Shown: positions 1 through 7,543 of the stretch, one piece after another
Layout of the letters: each line of letters begins with the position of its first letter
Numbering within the stretch: position 1 is the stretch's first letter
Made by a program: the position numbers and the translations under genes
Notes under the pieces: generated by a model
Database searches by the model: none
Told to the model about the DNA's origin: nothing
Seen by the model: the letters and a program-made list of their open reading frames with translations, nothing else
DNA from: Treponema sp.
Lineage (GTDB): Bacteria > Spirochaetota > Spirochaetia > Treponematales > Breznakiellaceae
Assembly (NCBI GenBank): GCA_020216655.1
Contig: JAIWNU010000053.1
Span: forward strand, 1-13,135
Direction: 5' to 3'
Length of the DNA: 13,135 bases

Positions 1-1672
1 TCATGGCGATTGCGGGTTTCGGGAAATCTATAACCAGGTTATTTCGTTCAAAAACGATGGAAATTCCGAGGAACAATACAATGATTCCTACTAACACCGA
101 GACAAAGCCCCAAAGTGTGGAATACCGGGAGGTATAAAAACAAATGGCTGCGATAAACAGAGCAAGAATTAGATACTCAATCCATTGAGGAATCGGAATA
201 AGGAAGTTATTCATCAAGATTGTATTGAGCGCATTTGCATGGATCTCAATACCGTACATAAGCCCATAGGGGGTCGGCTTTTCATCCTGGGCAATACCGT
301 CGGCGAAGGGACCTACCATGAGTATTTTGTTATCCACCGCCTTTGTTTTTGGCCAGGTTGCCGGATCAGGACCGGGGGCCCGTTCGGCATAACTTGCATA
401 GGAACGTACCGGGAAGGTCCTGTAACCATCAAGGGCAGCAGATGAACGATACCCCATATAGTTAATGACCATTTCCCCGTTTTCGTTAATGGGGATCACT
501 ATTTCCGAAAGTACCTTACGGGGAGCGGCTTTTATAAGATTTCCGTCCTTATCATAGGTATCCTTTCCGACAGGGATACTATAGGGGATTCTCCCCCCTG
601 TTTTCGGATCCCGGACCGTAGGATTGGGAATAATGATGTGTTTCCCTATTTCAACCGTTAGTTGCGATGGATCGACCCCAAAATAATTACAGGCTAAACT
701 CAAGGTAATCGCAGGCACAAAATAATCTTTTACTCTTCTGACAATAAAATATTGTTCATCCGGATTGCCGTCTCCGTCTTTATCTATAATAACGGGAGGA
801 GATGAACTTTCCAAAACTTTCCCAAGCTGCTTGAGACTTTCTTGGCTTATTGGCGTTTTAATCGTATGGGCAACACTTTTTTTATCATACCAAACAAGCC
901 GTTCATATTGTGATTCATCAACAGTATAACCTGGCTGTAGCTGTGTATAAGGTATTTGTTCAACCTCTGTAGTGAGCTTAGCGACCAGCGCTTGTCTTCT
1001 GTAAATCTGATCCACATCCTGAACATAATTGGCGTGTCCGTATCCTGCAACAACCTTGGCGTAGGGAATAAGCGGTGCCTGCACGCTGCTAAAATCCCTC
1101 ATTTCCTGCCACGATCCGATTACTTGTTTAAAACCGGGGAACCGCTCAAATAGCACTCCCTGCCGCTTGAGCATCATTTCATGGGAGCTGTAATCAGCAA
1201 TACCGACATCAAGAAGGGTTTCCAAATATACCGTCTGGGCCTGCGCAATGCTGTTAATAAGCCGGCCATCTTCAGATGCTTTTCGATCGCTTTCTATAAA
1301 AAAAACGTCAATAAAAATAGAGGATTCTCTGGATTGCTGGTCCTTTATACGGGAGAAAGCGTCGATTAAATTCGCATGGGTAGATCGAGGAAACGGCCAT
1401 TTCCCAAATTTAGCAAGGCTTCTCGTATCAATACCAACAATAACGATATCATCCGAAATCTTAGGATTTTTTTCGGTAACCGTCACACCTTCCTGAACAC
1501 TGGTGGCGGTCATTAAACCTTTCAAAAAGAACTGGAGATCCGTTGCCTTTGTATTGAGATTTGTAAAAATAGAGGTACTGAGGTCAAGAAGCAATATGGC
1601 GAGAAAGACAAACAAACCGATGATGGAACCAAAATACCTGGTCTCAAATATTTTTGCCCGTTTTCTCGCCAT
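1..1672 (-). CDS. CHASE2-domain membrane sensor protein, probable adenylate/guanylate cyclase (3' end outside window)
   Basis: The frame is open from ATG at 1672 to the window edge (557 codons, no stop), so the gene is cut at its C-terminus. One membrane segment (about residues 17-36) is followed by a long extracytoplasmic region and two more hydrophobic segments (about 498-513 and 521-541). The extracytoplasmic part has the CHASE2 hallmarks: an N-terminal block, DDIVIVGIDTRSL then WPFPRS (about 74-97), and a C-terminal block, KILMVGPFADG...YGIEIHANALNTIL (about 449-486). The CHASE2 fold normally ends in three membrane helices before a cytoplasmic output domain, and the third should begin just past the edge. 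In spirochaetes the output is often a class III nucleotide cyclase; here that is inferred, and a kinase or other output is possible. GAGG lies about 8 nt before the ATG. The gene follows the TPR gene by 7 bp. Two Asp-rich loops (near 297-305 and 371-378) resemble Ca2+-binding loops. Confidence 0.85.
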   Translation of the reverse strand, partial: MARKRAKIFETRYFGSIIGLFVFLAILLLDLSTSIFTNLNTKATDLQFFLKGLMTATSVQEGVTVTEKNPKISDDIVIVGIDTRSLAKFGKWPFPRSTHANLIDAFSRIKDQQSRESSIFIDVFFIESDRKASEDGRLINSIAQAQTVYLETLLDVGIADYSSHEMMLKRQGVLFERFPGFKQVIGSWQEMRDFSSVQAPLIPYAKVVAGYGHANYVQDVDQIYRRQALVAKLTTEVEQIPYTQLQPGYTVDESQYERLVWYDKKSVAHTIKTPISQESLKQLGKVLESSSPPVIIDKDGDGNPDEQYFIVRRVKDYFVPAITLSLACNYFGVDPSQLTVEIGKHIIIPNPTVRDPKTGGRIPYSIPVGKDTYDKDGNLIKAAPRKVLSEIVIPINENGEMVINYMGYRSSAALDGYRTFPVRSYASYAERAPGPDPATWPKTKAVDNKILMVGPFADGIAQDEKPTPYGLMYGIEIHANALNTILMNNFLIPIPQWIEYLILALFIAAICFYTSRYSTLWGFVSVLVGIIVLFLGISIVFERNNLVIDFPKPAIAM

Positions 1673-1679
1673 AGGTACC

Positions 1680-2369
1680 TCACTTTTGGTTAGCGGTTAT
1701 AAAAAGTATACGGCTCTGGGCGAGTTTTGTCCAATTATCATTGGGCCATTTTTCAACAAGTTTCTGATAGGCTGAAATTGCAGCGGCGCTGTTCTTTTGG
1801 GTCTCCTGAAGCCGTCCTATGGCAAAATAGGCCCGTGGAGCGAGGGGAAATTCATCACCATAAGTATCTGCGGCTTTTGAATATAGTTCGATAGCCCGTA
1901 CAAAGTCACCCCGTTCTTCCGCGGCAGTGGCAGCGTTATAGAGGGCTGCAGGAGCAAGATAGCTTTTAGGAAGTTTATCTGCTATGGCAACCCAGGTTTT
2001 TTCAGCCTCAGACCATTCTTTTTTATCAGCATAAATACCTGCAAGGATATTGAGTGCCCTTGCTCCAGCATAGGACGAATGGGAAGCAGCAAAAGATTTA
2101 AGCTCATCAATCAGTTGTGCAACTTCTTTATCCTTCTTTGCTTCATCGCTTTCAAAACGAACTTTGTCGTACCGTTCTGAAAAGGATTCTGCCTGTTCAA
2201 TTGCCTGTACCTTCATAGAATCGACGACTGTAATTACAATCACCGTTGCGATGATCACAACTACAATGGCTCCAAGGATACCGAAAAGCAAAACCCGGTT
2301 TCTTTGGATAAAATTAATAAGCAAGCCGGATACACCGACCGAATCTTGGTTTGTGGATGCCTTTTCCAT
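1680..2369 (-). CDS. Single-pass membrane protein with periplasmic TPR repeats (YfgM-like)
   Basis: A 229-residue protein with a short polar N-terminus, one strongly hydrophobic helix (about 26-49) and a soluble helical domain holding about three tetratricopeptide repeats (roughly 104-137, 140-173 and 177-210, with A-xx-LYNAA and Y-x-A-x-A signatures). There is no signal-peptidase-like site, so the helix is probably an uncleaved anchor with the TPR domain in the periplasm, the topology of E. coli YfgM, a chaperone-like SecYEG partner. Similarity to YfgM is by architecture only; the partner is unknown. The Shine-Dalgarno sequence AAGGAG overlaps the stop codon of the sigma-54 activator gene, and its own stop lies 7 bp before the CHASE2 start, so it is translationally packed between two signalling genes. 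It could be a scaffold for one of them, but nothing in the sequence proves it. Confidence 0.8.
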   Translation of the reverse strand: MEKASTNQDSVGVSGLLINFIQRNRVLLFGILGAIVVVIIATVIVITVVDSMKVQAIEQAESFSERYDKVRFESDEAKKDKEVAQLIDELKSFAASHSSYAGARALNILAGIYADKKEWSEAEKTWVAIADKLPKSYLAPAALYNAATAAEERGDFVRAIELYSKAADTYGDEFPLAPRAYFAIGRLQETQKNSAAAISAYQKLVEKWPNDNWTKLAQSRILFITANQK

Positions 2370-2378
2370 GTTGTTGTC

Positions 2379-3890
2379 CTACTCCTTGGGATTTACAATA
2401 TCAAGTTCTTTGAGCAGTCTTGATAAATAGGTTCGTTGAATATCAAGGGCACGGGCTGCCTCTGTTTGGTTCCAGTTATTCTCTTCCAGAACCTTTTTTA
2501 TATAATGCTTTTTAAACACTGTCAGCGCATTTTTTAAATTTCGTTGTTCCGGCATAGGCGGCGTATGCTGCATATTCCGTAATAAAAGGTCTTCCGCCTT
2601 GATCCACCGATCCTTGCTGATCACACAGGCCCGTTCAATGCAATTTTCAAGTTCCCGTACATTTCCAGGCCAGCTGTAGGACAGCATGATTTCCATAGCT
2701 TCGTCAGAAAAACCGTCAAATTGCTTTTTTGTTTCCCTGCTGAATTTTTTAAGGAAAAAGTTTGCCAGCTCGGGAATATCCTCGGGCCGTTGTCTAAGGG
2801 GTGGAATATAGATGGGAAGCACATTCAGCCGGTAATATAAATCGCTTCTGAATTCGCCCTTCTCTACCAAGGCCTCTATATCACGGTTGGTAGCAGCAAG
2901 AATACGCACATCTACCTTAATGGTGGTATCGGAACCTACCTTTTCAAAGGACTTTTGCTGGATAACCCGAAGCAGCTTTGCCTGCAGTTTAAGCGGAAGA
3001 TCCCCGATTTCATCGAGAAAGATAGTTCCCCCGTCGGCCATTTCAAAGCGTCCCCGCCGGTTTTGCACCGCGTCGGTAAAGGCTCCCTTCACATGGCCGA
3101 ACAGTTCGCTTTCCAAGAGTCCCTCTGGCAAGGCTGCGCAGTTAACCCGTACAAAAGGTCCCTGGTTACGGTTGCTTTTAAGGTGAATCTGTTCTGCGAA
3201 AAGCTCTTTCCCTACCCCACTCTCTCCGAGAATAAGCACCGAAGAATCGGTTTTTGCAACCCGGTCAATTATTTCGAGTTTTTCCAGGATAACAGGACTA
3301 GATGCAATGAGTGTATGATAGCCCTTGTCGGTCTGTATCTGATCCTGCAAAAAATGGATTTCTTCCTGGGCTTTTTCGAAACTCCGGGCATTGAGTATCG
3401 CGAGGGCTGCCTGGTTTGCAAATATTTCAAGCCATTCAAGATCATCCTGGGTAAAATATTTGCCATTTTTTTTGTTGATAAGCTCGATTACCCCAACGCA
3501 TTCTTCTTTCATGCGCATGGGAACTGCAAGCATGGTACGGGAAGGATACCCAATATTTTTTGAAATTTCCGCCAGGTGACGGCTGTCATTTTCTACATCG
3601 TTTACAATGATTGATGTGTTATGCTGGGCCACCCAGCCTGCAATACCCTCCCCCATATTGAGGGAGTACTTTTTAACCGCCGCTCCCTTAGAACCGAGGG
3701 CAATTTCAAAATATAGTTTTTGTTCCTGTTTGTTGACCAGGAGGAGGCTCGACGCCTCCCCCTCACAAAGCCTTGTGGCAGATTCAAGGATCTGCGTCAG
3801 CAAGGATCGAACGTCCCCATAGTTCGAGTTGATAAGAGTGTTAATCTCTATCAGAGTATTGAACTTTTGAACGTCGATCGATGCCAGCAT
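2379..3890 (-). CDS. Sigma-54-dependent transcriptional activator (GAF - AAA+ - Fis-type HTH)
   Basis: A 503-residue bacterial enhancer-binding protein. Residues about 20-170 form a GAF sensory domain (GEGIAGWVA near 80-88, GVIELINKKNG near 133-143). Residues about 190-425 are the sigma-54 AAA+ ATPase: Walker A GESGVGKE (222-229), sigma-54 contact loop GAFTDA (269-274), Walker B GGTIFLDE (287-294), sensor I LAATNRD (331-337), arginine-finger region FRSDLYYRLNV (347-357) and sensor II WPGNVREL (407-414). A Fis-like helix-turn-helix ends the protein (about 473-495). Proteins of this type use ATP to remodel RNA polymerase bound to RpoN. There is no phospho-receiver domain, so control should come from a ligand or redox signal at the GAF domain. 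The contact loop has Asp where GAFTGA has its second Gly. The GAF domain carries an NK-x5-F stretch similar to cyclic-nucleotide-binding GAF domains. It lies 18 bp after rpsA with only a weak ribosome-binding site. Its targets cannot be named. Confidence 0.95.
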   Translation of the reverse strand: MLASIDVQKFNTLIEINTLINSNYGDVRSLLTQILESATRLCEGEASSLLLVNKQEQKLYFEIALGSKGAAVKKYSLNMGEGIAGWVAQHNTSIIVNDVENDSRHLAEISKNIGYPSRTMLAVPMRMKEECVGVIELINKKNGKYFTQDDLEWLEIFANQAALAILNARSFEKAQEEIHFLQDQIQTDKGYHTLIASSPVILEKLEIIDRVAKTDSSVLILGESGVGKELFAEQIHLKSNRNQGPFVRVNCAALPEGLLESELFGHVKGAFTDAVQNRRGRFEMADGGTIFLDEIGDLPLKLQAKLLRVIQQKSFEKVGSDTTIKVDVRILAATNRDIEALVEKGEFRSDLYYRLNVLPIYIPPLRQRPEDIPELANFFLKKFSRETKKQFDGFSDEAMEIMLSYSWPGNVRELENCIERACVISKDRWIKAEDLLLRNMQHTPPMPEQRNLKNALTVFKKHYIKKVLEENNWNQTEAARALDIQRTYLSRLLKELDIVNPKE

Positions 3891-3908
3891 GGCCTTTGGC
3901 TCATTACC

Positions 3909-5627
3909 TTATTTGGAATCCCTGGATTTTAACATATCTCCCAGGGTAAAGGTAGATTCATTGGTCTCCTCTTCGGCCATGTACTGGGAAATTGCTTCCC
4001 GCTGCACCTTTTTCTGGTAATCCCGAATAGAGAATGCTACCTTTTGTTTATCAGGCTGCAACTCAAGGACCACAGCCTTAATTTTATCACCAACCTTGTA
4101 TTTCTTAAGAGCCTCTTCAGGATCTTCTTCCCGATTTTCTGTGAGGTTAGACTTGTGAATAAGTCCTTCGATACCTCCGGGAACCCGTACAAAGATTCCA
4201 AAATCGGTGACTGAAGCTATTTCACCTTCGATCGGAGAACCTACCTTATAAGCTTCGGCAAAGGTCTTCCAGGGGTCCTCAGACAGCTGCTTAATACCCA
4301 GCCGGATGCTCCGGTTTTCAGGTTCACAGGCGATAACCATGACTTCCACTTCCTGGCCAACCTGAAGTTCGCTGCCCGGATGCTTGATTTTCTTTGTCCA
4401 GGATAGGTCATCCACATGGAGGAATCCGTCGATGCCTTCTTCGAGCTCAATGAAGGCGCCGGCGTTGGTCAGTTTTACGACCTTACGGGTAAGGCGGGTA
4501 CCAACGGGATATTTTTCGGTAATAGTTGTCCAGGGATTGGCAGTAACCTGCTTGAGTCCCAGCGAGACCCGGCCAGCCTGGAGATCGTACCCCAGGATCA
4601 TACATTCGACTTCATCGCCGATCTTAAGGACCTCTTCGGGCTTCTGAATCTTCTTTACCCAGGAGAATTCAGAAATATGAGCCAAGCCTTCAATACCTTC
4701 TTCGAGCTCAATAAAGGCACCAAAATCGGTGAGCTTGGTTACCTTGCCTTTTACGATGTCATTAACATGGTACTTGTCTTCAAAGTGCACCCAGGGATCG
4801 TCGGTGAAGTGCTTAAGAGACAGGTTAATGCGCTTTTCAGCGGGATCTATCCTGATAACCTTGAGCTTAATTTCCTGACCTTTTTTAACAAAGTCCTTAG
4901 GCCGGGTAACATGGCCCCAGCTCATATCGTTGATATGCAAGAGTCCATCGAAACCGCCCAGATCGATAAAGGCGCCGAAAGAAGTAAAGCTCTTTACCGT
5001 TCCGACAACTTCATCGCCAATTTGAGTATTGGCAAAGAAGGCCTGACGGCGGCTTTCTACTTCTTCTTCCATCCATTTGCGGCGGTTAACAACGATATTA
5101 ACCTTGCCGTCCGAATAGAGCCGTTCCACATAGAACTTAGACTTTATGCCAAGCAGTTTTTCAGGCTTATCAACTTTGTTAGCATCGGACTGGCTGATGG
5201 GAAGGAATGCCTTAACACCGGCACCAAGATTCACATCGTAGCCGCCCTTGACTACTTTTTCGATAACCCCTTCCACAGGAACATGATCCTGGAAAGCTTG
5301 CCGAAGGTTCTTCCAGAAGACCTTTATATCTGCCTTCTGCTTAGACACAATGACTTCTCCGTGCTTATTTTCTTTCGTGATAAGCACGACCGAAACGGTA
5401 TCACCAACCTTCGGAACTTCGGTGAACTCCGCTATTGGGATCTTTCCCTCCGACTTGTAGCCTACATCGACAAATACCTGGTCTGGGGTTACCTGAATCA
5501 CGTACCCGTCGACTAGCTGGCCCTCTTCAAGTTGTTCGAGGGATTTAAGATACTCTTCCTGTAATTGTGTCTGGATGTTGTCCGCGGAGTTTTTAGACTC
5601 ATCCATTTCCACTTCCATCTGACCCAT
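3909..5627 (-). CDS. rpsA: 30S ribosomal protein S1
   Basis: 572 residues with six S1 (OB-fold) RNA-binding domains at about 36-97, 116-182, 203-271, 288-358, 375-445 and 460-535, the same number as E. coli S1 (557 residues). Domains 1-2 are the divergent, ribosome-anchoring type. Domains 3-6 carry the canonical signature FGAFI-(D/E)-L-...-G-(L/F)-LH (domain 6: FGIFVRV). S1 captures mRNA leaders on the 30S subunit and helps unfold them. The acidic N-terminal stretch (1-35) and a Ser/Thr/Glu-rich C-terminal tail flank the domains. I chose the first ATG because AAGGA sits 7-8 nt before it; ATG codons 4 and 8 lack such a site. That Shine-Dalgarno sequence overlaps the cmk stop codon, so translation is probably coupled to cmk. 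The reading frame is identical to cmk, with only TAA and three codons between them. Confidence 0.97.
   Translation of the reverse strand: MGQMEVEMDESKNSADNIQTQLQEEYLKSLEQLEEGQLVDGYVIQVTPDQVFVDVGYKSEGKIPIAEFTEVPKVGDTVSVVLITKENKHGEVIVSKQKADIKVFWKNLRQAFQDHVPVEGVIEKVVKGGYDVNLGAGVKAFLPISQSDANKVDKPEKLLGIKSKFYVERLYSDGKVNIVVNRRKWMEEEVESRRQAFFANTQIGDEVVGTVKSFTSFGAFIDLGGFDGLLHINDMSWGHVTRPKDFVKKGQEIKLKVIRIDPAEKRINLSLKHFTDDPWVHFEDKYHVNDIVKGKVTKLTDFGAFIELEEGIEGLAHISEFSWVKKIQKPEEVLKIGDEVECMILGYDLQAGRVSLGLKQVTANPWTTITEKYPVGTRLTRKVVKLTNAGAFIELEEGIDGFLHVDDLSWTKKIKHPGSELQVGQEVEVMVIACEPENRSIRLGIKQLSEDPWKTFAEAYKVGSPIEGEIASVTDFGIFVRVPGGIEGLIHKSNLTENREEDPEEALKKYKVGDKIKAVVLELQPDKQKVAFSIRDYQKKVQREAISQYMAEEETNESTFTLGDMLKSRDSK
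4431..4721 (-). repeat. Internal DNA repeat between rpsA domains 4 and 5 (261 bp period)
   Basis: Bases 4431-4460 and 4692-4721 match at about 26 of 30 positions with a 17 bp identical core (4435-4451). They encode the same AFIELEEGI segment in S1 domains 5 and 4, 87 codons apart. This fits domain duplication kept similar by function or gene conversion. Confidence 0.6.
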
Positions 5628-5633
5628 AATTGA

Positions 5634-5639
5634 TCCTTA
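5634..5639 (-). promoter_or_regulatory. cmk stop codon overlapping the rpsA Shine-Dalgarno sequence
   Basis: On the minus strand the bases read TAAGGATCAATTATG: the cmk TAA supplies the first two A residues of the AAGGA ribosome-binding site of rpsA. A ribosome stopping on cmk therefore sits on the rpsA initiation site, which suggests coupled synthesis. The GGA, TCA and ATT codons between the stop and ATG are in frame. Confidence 0.7.
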
Positions 5640-6269
5640 TAACTGAATTTTCTCTATCAATCTGTCATAAACTTGCTCAATGGTCAAGTCCGATGTATCT
5701 AAATAGCTAACTCCATCGGCAATTTTAAGGCTCCCTTCCGCTTTATTCCGGTCAATCTCGTCCCTTTTACGAATACCTTCGGCAATTTCTTCAAGGCTCA
5801 GCTTAGAAACCCCCTGGGTATAGCGCCTCTTTGCCCGGGCTTCAGGGCTGGCGTCGAGGAAGAAACGGTATTCAGCGTCGGGAAATACCACGGTAGTAAT
5901 GTCCCGGCCTTCGACTACCACATTTTTTCCCGCTGCGATAGTCCGGACCAGGGCATTAACGACATGCCGGATCGGCACGATTGCAGAAAGCTGGGCAACC
6001 CAGGCATCTATTTCATCGCTATGGAGCTTGTCATCCACCTGCTCTCCGTCCAATACTACTTTCTGGCCTTGATAATCGATACGGGCTTCCCGGGCGCAGG
6101 CAAGGGCCTTTTCCGGATCTATAGGGCTGATGCCCTTGCGCAGGCACCTCAAGGTAATAGCCCGATATAAGTTTCCCGAATTGATGTAGGTAAAACCGAG
6201 TCGTTCCGCCAAGAGGCGGGCGATGGTGCTTTTTCCGGATCCTGCGGGCCCATCAATCGCGATAACCAT
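5637..6269 (-). CDS. cmk: (d)CMP kinase (cytidylate kinase)
   Basis: 210 residues, slightly shorter than E. coli Cmk (about 227). It phosphorylates CMP and dCMP with ATP, recycling pyrimidine nucleotides for RNA, DNA and CDP-linked lipids. Visible features: P-loop GPAGSGKS (7-14) right after the first strand, SGNLYRA (31-37) matching the CMP-binding SG-x-x-YR element, GRDITTVVFPDA (121-132), a lid with paired Arg (RR at 148-149) and the RDEIDRNKA region (169-177). The usual GRDIGT is GRDITT here. The start ATG has AGGAG 8 nt upstream and lies inside the end of the pseudouridine synthase gene (17 bp overlap). cmk-rpsA adjacency is common in bacteria. From memory, some treponemes are annotated with the two as one fused protein; here they are two frames separated by a single stop. 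Confidence 0.96.
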   Translation of the reverse strand: MVIAIDGPAGSGKSTIARLLAERLGFTYINSGNLYRAITLRCLRKGISPIDPEKALACAREARIDYQGQKVVLDGEQVDDKLHSDEIDAWVAQLSAIVPIRHVVNALVRTIAAGKNVVVEGRDITTVVFPDAEYRFFLDASPEARAKRRYTQGVSKLSLEEIAEGIRKRDEIDRNKAEGSLKIADGVSYLDTSDLTIEQVYDRLIEKIQL

Positions 6270-7005
6270 GAGCTTCTCTCCTGTTTTTATAGCCTTCGAT
6301 ATACTTTTGAAACTGCTCCAATTCTTCAGATGTCAGCGGCCGGCTCTGCCCTTCAGGAAGTGAACCTAACAAGAGGTGTCCGATACGAACCCGATGCAGC
6401 CTTTGGGGATGCAAATGGAAGTATGAAAAAACCCGTCTGATTTCACGGTTTTTTCCTTCTATCAAAACAACCCTGACGGATTTCCTTCCCAGCCGTTCTA
6501 TGGAAGCGCAGGTATATCGCTCCCCTTCTATTTCTATACCCCTGGAAAAGGCTTCCAGCATGCTGTCCGGAATGGGTACCGTAGAATCAACGAGATACTC
6601 CTTTTCCAGTTCCGCCGAAGGGTGCCCCAGGGCGGCTGCAAAATCGCCGTCATTGGTAAAAATAATAAGGCCCGAAGACCGAAAATCAAGCCGGCCTATG
6701 GTATAGACCCGTTCGGTTATGTTCTTGGGAAGCAGGTCCTGGGCTAAGGGTCGGCCCTGGGGGTCCCTGGCGCTGCAGATATAGCCCGCCGGTTTATGCA
6801 AAGCGATATACAGTTTTTGCTGTTCCAGCCGCACCGCTTTGCCATCTACCAATACGGTATCGGCTTCACTTACCTTGGTCCCTAGTTCCGTAATGGTAGT
6901 TCCATTTACCGAGACCCGGCCTGCAAGAATGAGTGCCTCCGATGCACGGCGGCTTGCAATGCCGCAGCGGGCTAAAAAGGCCTGAAGTCGTATCGGTTTA
7001 TCCAT
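6253..7005 (-). CDS. RsuA/RluB-family rRNA pseudouridine synthase
   Basis: About 250 residues from ATG 7005. An N-terminal S4 RNA-binding domain (about 5-50: RLQAFLARCGIASRR, then GRVSVNG) is followed by the catalytic domain with GRLDFRSSGL (104-113; Asp107 is the expected catalytic aspartate), TNDG (117-120) and GKNREIRR (184-191), the signatures of the RluB/RsuA/RluE/RluF group. These enzymes isomerise one uridine in rRNA; RluB (23S) is the best guess among bacteria with one such gene, but specificity cannot be read here. An in-frame ATG at 7035 would add ten residues and a 38 bp overlap with scpB. I prefer 7005 because the S4 domain begins there as in family members, and the overlap with the scpB stop is then only 8 bp (ATGGATAA). 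Neither start has a strong Shine-Dalgarno sequence, so coupling to scpB is likely. Confidence 0.93.
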   Translation of the reverse strand: MDKPIRLQAFLARCGIASRRASEALILAGRVSVNGTTITELGTKVSEADTVLVDGKAVRLEQQKLYIALHKPAGYICSARDPQGRPLAQDLLPKNITERVYTIGRLDFRSSGLIIFTNDGDFAAALGHPSAELEKEYLVDSTVPIPDSMLEAFSRGIEIEGERYTCASIERLGRKSVRVVLIEGKNREIRRVFSYFHLHPQRLHRVRIGHLLLGSLPEGQSRPLTSEELEQFQKYIEGYKNRREAHGYRD

Positions 7006-7543
7006 TGAGTTCAAACCTGTCCCGATCGCTTTCATCGAGTTTAGGCAGATCGGCGATGCTTTCTAATCTGAAAAATTTGAGGAATTCCTTGGTGGTACCG
7101 TATTGAATAGGTTTCCCAGGCACGTCCTTTTTACCGACCTCTTTAATAAGGCCCCGATCAAGGAGCAGCCGAATCATAGTATCCGCGGAAACACCCCGTA
7201 TGGCTTCTATTTCCCCCCTGGTAATGGGCTGAGAATAGGCAATAATGGAAAGGGTTTCCAAAGCGGCCTTTGAAAGTTTTGCATCGTTCTTTTTGCCGTA
7301 CCGGTCCCGCAGAACATCCCAATACTCTTTTTTGGGAGCGATGAGGATGCCTCCCCCGACTCGGGAAAGCTCTATGCCGCTGTCGCTGCGGGAAAAGCGT
7401 TCCTGCAAATTCTCCAGGGCCTTTTCAACCACATCTTTTGAGAGCCCAGAAATGCGGATCAGGGCAGATTCTTCTATAGGCTCATTTTCTAGATAGAGAA
7501 TTGCCTCTATGAGGGCGGTTTCCTTATCCAACTGCAACTCCAT
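6998..7543 (-). CDS. scpB: Segregation and condensation protein B
   Basis: 181 residues, normal for ScpB. It forms a dimer of two winged-helix domains (about 5-80 and 88-160) that binds the kleisin ScpA and, with SMC, forms the condensin complex that compacts and separates sister chromosomes. Recognisable blocks are EAILYLENEPI near residue 13, the highly conserved ALETLSIIAYSQPITRGEIE (94-113), IRGV near 115 and GKPIQYGTT (143-151). The start ATG lies inside scpA (20 bp overlap), with AGAAGG about 9 nt upstream. The acidic tail after about 165 is variable in the family. scpA-scpB adjacency is the standard arrangement and suggests co-translation of the subunits. An smc gene is not in the window. 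Confidence 0.96.
   Translation of the reverse strand: MELQLDKETALIEAILYLENEPIEESALIRISGLSKDVVEKALENLQERFSRSDSGIELSRVGGGILIAPKKEYWDVLRDRYGKKNDAKLSKAALETLSIIAYSQPITRGEIEAIRGVSADTMIRLLLDRGLIKEVGKKDVPGKPIQYGTTKEFLKFFRLESIADLPKLDESDRDRFELNG

Noticed and set aside
2955..3563. 202-codon open frame antisense to the sigma-54 activator
   Set aside because: It lies fully inside a confidently assigned GAF/AAA+ gene and its translation shows no family features.
3743..3759. Hairpin GGAGGC-TCGAC-GCCTCC inside the sigma-54 activator gene
   Set aside because: Six-base arms in coding sequence are expected by chance at this length; no U-run, and not placed at a gene border.
4416..5516. 366-codon open frame on the plus strand, antisense to rpsA
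   Set aside because: Its length comes from the biased codon use of rpsA on the other strand. It has no recognisable domain, and rpsA with six S1 domains is certain.
7005..7035. Upstream ATG (7035) as start of the pseudouridine synthase
   Set aside because: It adds ten residues not expected before the S4 domain, enlarges the scpB overlap to 38 bp and has no better ribosome-binding site.
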